Positions 38,289 to 45,764 of a stretch of 64,000 nucleotides of DNA are shown in pieces. The DNA comes from Diabrotica undecimpunctata (taxonomy: Eukaryota; Arthropoda; Insecta; Coleoptera; Chrysomelidae). The position numbers and the translations under genes were made by a program. Every line of letters starts with the position of its first letter. Within the stretch, counting starts at the first letter, position 1. The notes below the pieces were generated by a model. It did no database searches, was not told the origin of the DNA, and saw only the letters and a program-made list of their open reading frames with translations. The stretch covers positions 117,596,458-117,660,457 of the forward strand of contig NC_092806.1 in NCBI RefSeq assembly GCF_040954645.1. The letters run 5' to 3'.

Positions 38289-38649
38289 TTAAAACATTTT
38301 CTCTAGACAAGACTCTAGACTTTTTTGGCTGCCTTTCGAGCCTTGCTTCAAATATTCGGTCAATTTATGGTAATTGACAATGTTGATATTCTTATTTACG
38401 ATTAAAGTCTTCTTTACCATTGAATATTTGGACCATAGGGAACTCGGAGAAAATGTTTCGGCGAGATCGGCAAAGTATACAAGTAGCACAGTTTCACTAA
38501 TGTGTTCTACATGGTTTTCTGTCATCCAGTGCTGTAATTTTTCATATTCCTTATCGTAGGCATCTCTCTACTTATGTGGTAGTAACTTTTGCGTTGCTTT
38601 TTCCGCTTTTTTTTTAAATTTGGTTAGGGATCTCAAAAATATCTTGCAT
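38289..38649 (-). pseudogene. Tyrosine recombinase N-terminal (core-binding) domain
   Basis: The first part of the Crypton-like gene on the minus strand. ATG at 38649 (MQDIFEIPNQ), stops near 38610 and 38570, then TENHVEHISETVLLVYFADL, SPSSLWSKYSMVKKTLIVNK and KLTEYLKQGSK, a core-binding (SAM-like) domain that grips DNA next to the crossover. A frame change near 38320 leads to PKKSRVLSRENVL, which reads straight into the catalytic domain once the piggyBac insert is skipped. Confidence 0.75.
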
Positions 38650-38758
38650 TTTCACGGTTTTAGTTTGACACGTTTGACAAAATGAAATCGAAATTTCGGA
38701 TTTTTTAGAACATATTTATTTGTAGATGCAATAACGAACTAGTATGACATAAAAGTTT

Positions 38759-38888
38759 GTATGCACCGCGGGTATTAATAGATGTATATGCCCTCGGGCT
38801 ACTTACAAACCCTCCGGCCAGAGGCCTTAGGGTTTGTAACATCGTCCCCCTCTGTGCATAAACATCTATTTAATACCCTTGATGCATA
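38759..38888. repeat. Fold-back hairpin of about 130 bp, nested arms
   Basis: Outer arms TATGCA...GGGTATTAATAGATGTATATGC (38759-38790) match in inverse GCATAAACATCTATTTAATACCC...TGCATA (about 38856-38886; arms given by position). Inner arms TTACAAACCCT and AGGGTTTGTAA (38802-38812 and 38828-38838) bracket a GC-rich loop CCGGCCAGAGGCCTT. No coding signal is seen. It could be a MITE or a structured RNA; it lies 300 bp upstream of IR copy 3. Confidence 0.8.
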
Positions 38889-39000
38889 AATAACTATTTT
38901 ATAATAAAAAATGTTTTTTTTTTTCACTTCCTGAATAATTTTTAAACTGAATTGTGAACTTCCTGAATAATTTAAATGAATTATTGATATCTTCTATTTG

Positions 39001-39180
39001 TGACAAACAATATTTTCTATCGTAAGTAGTATTATTATATGTTATATATGATATCATATCAGGATATCTACATGCAAAAATAATTTAAGGTAATAACTTT
39101 TTGCATAGAAATATATACAACAACTTATCCAAATAATTCAATTTATTAATGCATAAGAGCCGAAGCTGCTCGTATTAAAT
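39001..39180 (+). promoter_or_regulatory. Conserved upstream block of IR copy 3
   Basis: Aligns with 28130-28298 upstream of IR copy 2. The closest match is GAAGCTGCTCGTATTAAAT against AAAGCTGCTCGTATAAAAT immediately before the ATG. It is likely 5' UTR plus proximal promoter co-duplicated with the gene. Confidence 0.6.
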
Positions 39181-41004
39181 ATGTTTGTTCTGATAGTTCA
39201 GTTACTCTTGATATCTTCTGCTGAAACAATATTAAATATTGATCCACTTACAGATCTAAGTACTGAAAAGTCTTTAAACAATTGTGCGGCTGAACTATGT
39301 CGGATATATTTTAGGGACCAATTCAACGAGAGCGTTATTGTAATCTTCGAAAATTCTACGAAATTTTCAACATTGCGTTCATTGTTAATCAATGAATTGG
39401 CCAATGAAAATAAGCCATGCTATATAATATCTCTGAAAAAAGCAATATTGAGTCTTAGGAACAAATCATTAAGAATGTTCAAACATATATTAATAGAAAT
39501 GTCATCTGTCGCTACATTTAAACAAACTATTGAAACACTAAAAGTACTACCGATTTGGAATCCTCAAGCGAACTATTTAGTTGTATCGTTTACAGCAGTC
39601 AAAAATGTCAAGGCAATAGCTAATGTAATTTTTAATTTACTTTGGAAAGAAGATATAGTACCAATAGCTGTTTTACTAATAGATCATTACAACTTAACAG
39701 ACTTCAATATCTTCACAAGGTATTCCTTTAAAATTCTAAATATATATCACGCAGCTTCGAATATATGTAGACAATTACCAACAGAAAATACAATATATAA
39801 CAATAGAGTACTTTCAACTAACACATTTAAAACAGTTAGAGTCAAATTCTATCCATGGCCTCCTTTTGTCATGTATAAGGACAATTCTTTCAGTTTAAAG
39901 AACCCAGGAATAGAAATAAAGCTGCTAGAGACACTAGCAAAAATATTAAAACTTACTGTGGAGTATTATTTAAACGATCCTAGATATATTACCGGAGAAG
40001 TTTTCGATAATGGAACTCTAACAAAGGAGTTCAAAGAGTTATCTGAAAACAAATTCGATATAATATTTGGTGGATATGCGTTAACGCACGAAAGACTATT
40101 GTACTTCAGTCCTAGTGATTCCTACTACCATGATGAGTTGCTATGGTGTGTCCCAAGCAGAAAATATTACGAATATAACATAAAAATTCACAAAATTGTG
40201 ATCCTAATTGGTTTACTAACACTGTTAATCTTAGTAGTTTTTATTTGGCATGCAAACAGAAGCAAAGATCCGCAATTAAAATTTGATACGTCTATTATTG
40301 GTATCATTTTAAATATATTTGCCATATGTTTACATGTAACTATTGCACGTTTGCCAAAAACTGACAGGTTAAGATACTTTGTGGGTTTATTAATTATTTT
40401 TGCATTTTTCTGTAATACCATGTTGACCACCAAAATAACAAGTGTATTCATAGGAAGAAAACCATCGCAGGTATATGATTCGATGTCAAAAATATATGGA
40501 GATAGTTTAAAAACTTATTTCTTTACTAACTCTATCAGATACTTTACCGGTGATTTTATTGAGGGAATGCCCAGAGATGAAATAATAAACAGGAAAATCG
40601 ATTGTCATGATACAGTCAAATGTTTAAAGATTGTTGCAAAAGGAAATTTTGCTTTGTTAACTAAGAAAAGCAACACTGAATATTTGCTAAGGATGAAAGA
40701 AGTTGATAAAGAATCCATTTATTGCTTTCATTATTCACAAGGAAGCTCAGTGTCTTTGATAATGGGGAAAGGTTTTATGTTTATTAATGAATTTAATAGA
40801 AATATTCAGCTTTTATTATCTACAGGAATAGTTCAGAAATGGAAAAAGGAAACTTTTTCCATAAACAATGAAGATCAAAGAGATAATGTTCAGGAATTGA
40901 AACTTAAAGATATTTTCGTAATATTTTATATTCTAATATTTGGTTGGAGCTGTTCAATTCTGGTGTTTATTTGCGAAATATTTATTCACTTAAAATATAA
41001 ATAG
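39181..41004 (+). CDS. Divergent ionotropic receptor (IR), copy 3, complete single exon
   Basis: A complete 607-residue ionotropic receptor paralog of the gene at 28299, intronless and uninterrupted. It has a signal peptide (MFVLIVQLLLISSAET), a divergent N-terminal domain, S1 (KFYPWPPFVMYKDNSF; FDIIFGGYALTHERLLYF), WCVPS, membrane helix 1 (IVILIGLLTLLILVVFIW), pore segment (ILNIFAICLHVTIARLP, nearly the same as copy 2), helix 2 (YFVGLLIIFAFFCNTM), S2, and a last helix (IFVIFYILIFGWSCSILVFI). The C-terminal tail differs from copies 1 and 2 (EIFIHLKYK against EIYTM/EIYTI). Conserved pore and S1 text with a variable tail and N-terminus fits chemosensory tuning, but no ligand can be predicted. 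Confidence 0.93.
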   Translation: MFVLIVQLLLISSAETILNIDPLTDLSTEKSLNNCAAELCRIYFRDQFNESVIVIFENSTKFSTLRSLLINELANENKPCYIISLKKAILSLRNKSLRMFKHILIEMSSVATFKQTIETLKVLPIWNPQANYLVVSFTAVKNVKAIANVIFNLLWKEDIVPIAVLLIDHYNLTDFNIFTRYSFKILNIYHAASNICRQLPTENTIYNNRVLSTNTFKTVRVKFYPWPPFVMYKDNSFSLKNPGIEIKLLETLAKILKLTVEYYLNDPRYITGEVFDNGTLTKEFKELSENKFDIIFGGYALTHERLLYFSPSDSYYHDELLWCVPSRKYYEYNIKIHKIVILIGLLTLLILVVFIWHANRSKDPQLKFDTSIIGIILNIFAICLHVTIARLPKTDRLRYFVGLLIIFAFFCNTMLTTKITSVFIGRKPSQVYDSMSKIYGDSLKTYFFTNSIRYFTGDFIEGMPRDEIINRKIDCHDTVKCLKIVAKGNFALLTKKSNTEYLLRMKEVDKESIYCFHYSQGSSVSLIMGKGFMFINEFNRNIQLLLSTGIVQKWKKETFSINNEDQRDNVQELKLKDIFVIFYILIFGWSCSILVFICEIFIHLKYK

Positions 41005-41127
41005 AGTTATAGCCTTCGTTAAGGTTTTTTCTCATAAAATTTGAAAGTTCGAAATCAAGCGACTTCATAGCTTACGAGGATCCTCTGACATCGGGTGTGG
41101 ATACCAAAAGTAGATGTGCCAAAATAT

Positions 41128-41527
41128 TGTAATGTCTTTTATTTATTTATATTTTATTTATTAATTATTTACTAATTTATTATATTGTTCTTATTTTAAT
41201 TTATTAAAAAGCACGATAATTTATATCAATTTATTTAACTAATAATACAATTTATTTGACGAACGTAACATTTTACACGCGGCGCGAATCTTCAGAATTA
41301 ACTGTACCTTCCAAATAAAATGTCCTGTTTTATACGCCAGTACCGTTAAGCTAGAAACATCGACAGCCCTCTCGACTAGCGGTAAACTGGTATTTTCATA
41401 TCGGCTCGTCCAGAAGGTTCGAATTGTTGTTCGTGTGTCAGGTAGGCAATACCTAGAAAATACTCGAATGAATAAGCATATTAGTAATAAACATGTTTAC
41501 CGTTTTGGGTCAGAATTTATCGTAACA
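41128..41527. repeat. Candidate solo LTR with ATAT target duplication
   Basis: A 400-bp segment starting TGTAATGTC and ending CGTAACA, flanked on both sides by ATAT (41124-41127 and 41528-41531). The TG...CA bounds and 4-bp AT target match the gypsy element at 13059, although the LTR sequence is different. No internal coding region adjoins, so recombination between LTRs would have removed it. Confidence 0.5.
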
Positions 41528-41531
41528 ATAT

Positions 41532-42055
41532 ATTTATATATTATTTTTGCACATCTACCTTCGTTATCCTCACCGGATGCCAAAGCATCTTCATGACCTA
41601 AGAAGTCACCTCATTGCAAATTTTCTAAATTTTCCTCCCCTAATTTTCACTTTACTTTAGGTATAGGAAAATAGCCGTTTGAAAAGTTACATTGAGATTA
41701 CATTTATAAGAGGACACAATTATATTTTTTTTTATGTATGGGGTGGTTAGTATAAGCTTAAGTTCAAGTTTGTGGGTCGTCACCCTTGTCCCCCGGCCAC
41801 CATCTTGGAAAAGGGAGGGAAAGGGTTTTCGTGCTGTATCTCGTGAATTAGCAACCCTACAGAAAATTTTATGAAATAATATTTGTAGTAAATTAAATTT
41901 TCTACAACTTTATTTCTATAACTTTGTATCGTAAAATTGAAAATAAAAAAGTTGTAAACAAAAATACTAAATATTTTTCAACAAATTTTCAGAGGGTTTT
42001 CAACGAATAATTTTCACTACAAATGTGTTTATTTTCATTCATTTCTCTTACTCCA
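41532..42055. other. Intergenic, no gene seen
   Basis: AT-rich sequence with a GC-richer patch near 41775-41830 (CACCCTTGTCCCCCGGCCACC). No coding or repeat structure was resolved before the large fold-back. Confidence 0.4.
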
Positions 42056-42839
42056 GTCGTCAGAGACGAAAATGCTACTGAACCTCTAAAAATCATACGA
42101 ACAAGCCAAATTTTGCTAAAAAAATTAATTTTGGAACCCCAAAAAATTTGCAAAAATGTTTATCAGTTTTACCCACGGGCTTCCCCGTAAAACTCCCCTC
42201 GTAGGGGGGTAAAAACGCAACATAATCAATTTACCAAGAATCTGTACTCCGTAGAAAAAAATATTTCAAATAAAAAATGTAGCTGAGATAATTTTAAATA
42301 AAAATGTTTATAAGCAGTTTTTGTGTAGAATAAACCGTTCTCTTAGAAAAACCACTTGAAGCGACTGTCGATTTTAAATGTCAGTTACGCGTGCGAAATC
42401 AATGTTCAATAAAATTTGTATCAGCTCGACAAATTTTTTGTCGATAGGACATATATCAAAAGATATCAAATTTTTACCGTCGAGGTGATACCAATTTTAT
42501 TGAACATTGATTTCGTGCGCGTAACTGACATTTAAAATCGACGGTCACTTCAAGCGTTGTTTCTAAGAGAACGGTTTATTCTACACAAAAACTGCTTATA
42601 AACATTTTTATTTAAAATTATCTCATCTACATTTTTTATTTGAAATATTTTTTTCTACGGCCTACAGACTCTTAGTAAATCGATTTTTTGCGTTTTTACC
42701 CACGAGGGTGTTTTACAGGGGGGTAAAGCCGGGGGTAAAAGTAATAAACTTTTTTGCAAATTTTTTAGGTTCCAAAATTAATATTCTTAGCAAAATTCAG
42801 CTTGTTCGTATGAATTTTAGGGGTCATCTCTCTGACGAC
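42056..42839. repeat. Large fold-back: ~370-bp inverted arms around a 48-bp loop
   Basis: The left arm (42056-42430) begins GTCGTCAGAGA and the right arm (42479-42839) ends TCTCTGACGAC. Matching inverted words run throughout, for example CATACGAACAAGC / GCTTGTTCGTATG, TTTCAAATAAAAAATGTAG / CTACATTTTTTATTTGAAA, and TTCTCTTAGAAA / TTTCTAAGAGAA. The arms are close but not perfect. The loop contains a mini-hairpin CGACAAATTTTTTGTCG. No protein is encoded. It is consistent with a long-arm MITE or fold-back DNA transposon. Confidence 0.9.
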
Positions 42840-43186
42840 TCTATTATCTGGGTTTTACATCACTCCGAAGTTGACCGGGTTCTTGAATACTCACAATAAT
42901 ACGATAAAAAGAACCATTGGCTTAGTTTTTTATCGACCTTTTTCCTGACCACCCTTGAGAAAGAGTCTGGAGGCGCGTTTTTTAAAGTGGTATCTCTATT
43001 AGGCCTAATTCACTGACAATTATCTAGCGAGATAATATTGAGCATAATTGTATATTTAAAAAGTTCTTTTCCAGCTATTGCTTTTTCATTTTAATAGACC
43101 ATCTTTGATGGTACAGAATCTAATCAGTATCGAAGGTGAATGTTTGCGAAAGAACGAAAGTTCTTTATCTTTTAATTCTTAAAATT

Positions 43187-43555
43187 AAAAAAAACTGCAA
43201 AGAACTGCGAGAAGAAGGAGTAAACATGCATTATCTACTGGAAATGGAAAATTTTGGGGACATTCGATGGCTCTTCAAATTAAGATGTGGAGTTCTATAT
43301 TTAAATGATCGACCTGGCAGAAATGATGAAAGAAGGTTTTGCTCAATGTGTAACACGAAGGAAAGGGAAGATGTGATACATTTTTTGGGAAAATGTTCGG
43401 TGTTGAGACATATTAGGTTAAAGTGGTTGGGTAGACATGAACTTAGTAGAGTGGAAGTAGTTACTATGATGAGACAGGGAAAGGGTGAGTTAGCAGGTTA
43501 TTGTAGGGAGGCATGGGCGTATAGGTATGAGTTAGTGAGCCTACTTAATTACTAA
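43187..43555 (+). pseudogene. LINE ORF2 C-terminal Cys/His domain
   Basis: The last 120 or so codons of a LINE ORF2, in frame to the stop at 43553: WLFKLRCGVLYLNDRPGRND, then CSMCNTKEREDVIHFLGKC, the CX2C..H..C motif that ends many LINE ORF2 proteins and is thought to bind nucleic acid. The ATG at 43136 lies outside the element in flanking DNA, so the apparent N-terminus is accidental. Confidence 0.82.
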
Positions 43556-44047
43556 ATCTATTAGCATGGTGTTATTTTAATAGGATTAAAATATTAAAAT
43601 TAGTATTAATAATTTGTTTGCGAATAGCTATTATCTTTTTATCTGTCTTGTCTATCTTGACTATCTTGTTATTATTATTATTATTATATCAACAGCTTTC
43701 ACCCCCTCTAAGGGACACATTCAATCATTTTAAATGCAATATATACCTTACTGACTTTGTTATTACTGTTTAGTCTAGTGCGAAGTGCTACTTAGTAGGA
43801 TATACACATTTAGTTTATTACTAACATTTATATGAATATTTATTTAATTTATTTTTTATTAATTTTAATGAACTTGTTAGATGTAATGAGCCTTAGTGTA
43901 ATTTTTTGTATATTAATTAGGGAATAATATTAGTTTTCCAACCCTCCTGATGGCATGTGCCAGGGAGAACAAATGTCACTAAAAGAGAAAACTATTTTTT
44001 TTAATGGGAAATAAAAACACATTATTGATTGATTGATTGATTGATTG
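43187..44047 (+). mobile_element. 5'-truncated LINE with 13-bp target duplication and (TTGA)n tail
   Basis: 861-bp insertion between exact copies of AATTCTTAAAATT (43174-43186 and 44048-44060). It carries the end of ORF2, a 3' UTR of about 480 bp, and a terminal ATTGATTGATTGATTGATTG tail. Simple-repeat tails are seen in I and related LINE groups. The precise duplication and uninterrupted remaining frame suggest a fairly recent event. Confidence 0.93.
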
Positions 44048-44099
44048 AATTCTTAAAATTTTTCGATTAATTTTAATATTTCCATGATGTCACTGCAAG

Positions 44100-44890
44100 T
44101 TTCACCAGAACAATTGAGTCACACTACAGAGCATTTGAGACCAAGTTGTCAGGAACCACATATACTTTCACAGTTTCCCTTGCAAATGCAGAAAATTAAT
44201 TTCAATAGTTCGGAGGTGCTGGAGTTTTGAAAGTTTTGATTGGTATCCAAATTTTTCTATGCTTTTTCCAGCCCCAATTTTCAGGATCGCAGTGTTTCCT
44301 GGTGATAAACTCGAACACTGTGGAAACGAGCTGCATCTTGTGTTGGCGGAATCGATAATAAGTTAAATATAATTTTGTTCACTGTATTGGCGAATCGCTT
44401 GTATCTCATGCTGTTGGAGAAAGATCTTTATTTCCACCATATAAAGAGTTGAAAAAACGACAGTGGGCAAAGATGGCCTGGCTTTCTCACTGAGAAATAG
44501 TGCTGTTCCGCTAGCTAACTCAAGATGTTTCTGTAAAATTTTGATGAATTTACGTTTGCCGATCTTGTAAGCTACTAATGTTATTTCGTATTTCGCAAAA
44601 GCATGGAGAACAGCAAATTATCTGCATTGATGTCGCCTGCAAACTTGAAGGACAGTAAAATTGTTGCGACTTACCCCCTTTTAAAGATTTAAAAAATTTA
44701 ACACTTGGACACTTTGGACACAGAGCATTAGACTGCTCCATTCCTAATGCAGTGAGCAAGACAAGAATGTCAATATCCTTTGCTACGATAGTCACAGAAT
44801 CATAGGCTTGGAATACAGCAAGCGCAGAACGGATGATGACTATATATGTATCAGATTCAGCCTTATCGACACTGAAATCCACTTCTGATA
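44100..44890 (-). pseudogene. Fragment of an unrecognised gene family ending in a Cys-rich CXC-like domain
   Basis: Minus-strand text: SDTYIVIIRSALAVFQAYDSV, then VTIVAKDIDILVLLTALG (about 44760), which I associate with a repeated insect gene family of unknown function, then a frame change to LLRNT/KIGKRKFIKILQKHLEL (about 44540). Near the end is LLKLIFCICKGNCESICGS (about 44190), with later Cys pairs in LKCSV and NCSGETC. That Cys spacing recalls tesmin/TSO1-like CXC domains. A related Cys cluster is at 45380-45574 on the plus strand. It has several stops. Function is unknown, and it may be a captured or domesticated repeat. Confidence 0.5.
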
Positions 44891-45379
44891 GAACAGTTTT
44901 GAAAAGGTCTATTATGTTTGTTTTGTTCTTTTCATTGCTAAGAAATTTATTTTGAAATTTTCTTCTGAAGTTGATTTTCTCATCTGCTCACTTTATTTGA
45001 CTTCAGGAACGGATTGTCTATGTCCTTCATGGTTTGTATATTGTCGTAAATCCTGTATCACAATTAAATGTTTTATATATCACGAAAATTGTTTATAGGA
45101 CGCCTATTAATTTATTTGCCGGTGTTTAAAGGAAATATTACTTCGGTTATTTTATTTTCAATTTTATAGAGCACTGATATATTACTAACTACTAATTAAT
45201 TACTAACTGAATTACTTTTTCGAACAAAAACTGGTTACTATATATATTTTTGTTTAAAAACTTGTTTATTCACACAAAATCTAAAAAGTATGTATTTACA
45301 AGTTCATAGTTGATTCCACGGAGGAGTTTGGAATGTAACAGACTGAAGATGAGAGCCCAAAGAAAATTCCTATCATCCA
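44891..45379. other. Spacer, no gene seen
   Basis: AT-rich sequence between two opposed fragments with the same Cys-rich domain. No further coding motif is seen. Confidence 0.35.
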
Positions 45380-45574
45380 TTGAATGTGACACAGCCTCCT
45401 GGTCCACCAAGTGTTATGAGTTTAATTTTTTGCAGTTGCAAAAAAGTCTGCGGCAGCTCATGTGGATGTAGAAAGAATGGCTTCGTTTGCAATTTGGCAT
45501 CTAAAAATTGTACTGGTTCCAATTGCACGAATATAGAGAATTATGATCAAAATCAATTATTTAATACAGAATAA
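45380..45574 (+). pseudogene. CXC-like Cys-rich domain fragment
   Basis: A 64-codon frame: SLIFCSCKKVCGSSCGCRKN, GFVCNLASKNCTGSNCTN, then stop. Nine cysteines are spaced as in tesmin/TSO1-like CXC motifs, and it resembles the C-terminal end of the minus-strand fragment at 44100-44890. No upstream exon or domain was recognised, so it is probably a remnant of the same repeated family in the opposite orientation. Confidence 0.5.
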
Positions 45575-45764
45575 TATGATAATTTGTTAATCATATTTGT
45601 TAAATTTTTTGTATTTATATTCAAGAAATCATATTTTAACTTTTATTTAATATCACACCTTAAAATAACAAAACTCCAGTAGTTAATATCGAAAGCTACA
45701 AAAAAAATGTGATAAAAGTAAAATGACAACTAAAAAATTGACACAAACTATATAGATAACTTAC

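Larger units (their letters stand above)
36633..38292 (+). mobile_element. piggyBac-like transposon, internally deleted, TTAA target
   Basis: TTAA at 36633-36636 and 38289-38292 borders inverted ends CCCTCTATATCCCC and GGGCAATAGAGGG. Inside, plus-strand transposase pieces remain: an acidic N-terminus (ESEDSDFEESDNEF, about 37105-37150), GNLPTCKLLEPESSLHYF (about 37397-37450), LNQFIGSVLLMSIYGLPR (about 37555), a deletion, then YNKFMGGVDLMDSLIALYR (about 37732) with the last catalytic Asp region, and a Cys-rich C-terminal finger. The region with the first two catalytic Asp residues is missing, so it is non-autonomous. Confidence 0.92.
36014..38649 (-). mobile_element. Crypton-like tyrosine recombinase element, split by piggyBac
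   Basis: A minus-strand tyrosine recombinase gene interrupted at a TTAA by a piggyBac copy (36633-38292). The N-terminal part is at 38289-38649 and the catalytic part at 36014-36632. Removing the insert and one TTAA makes the frame continuous across the join. Such stand-alone recombinases in insect genomes are typical of Crypton DNA transposons, which move by Tyr-mediated strand exchange. It has a few stops, so it is a dead copy. Element ends were not determined. Confidence 0.8.

Noticed and set aside
43136..43186. ATG at 43136 as the start of a 139-residue gene
   Set aside because: It lies outside the LINE, upstream of the 13-bp target duplication, so the N-terminus is accidental flanking sequence.
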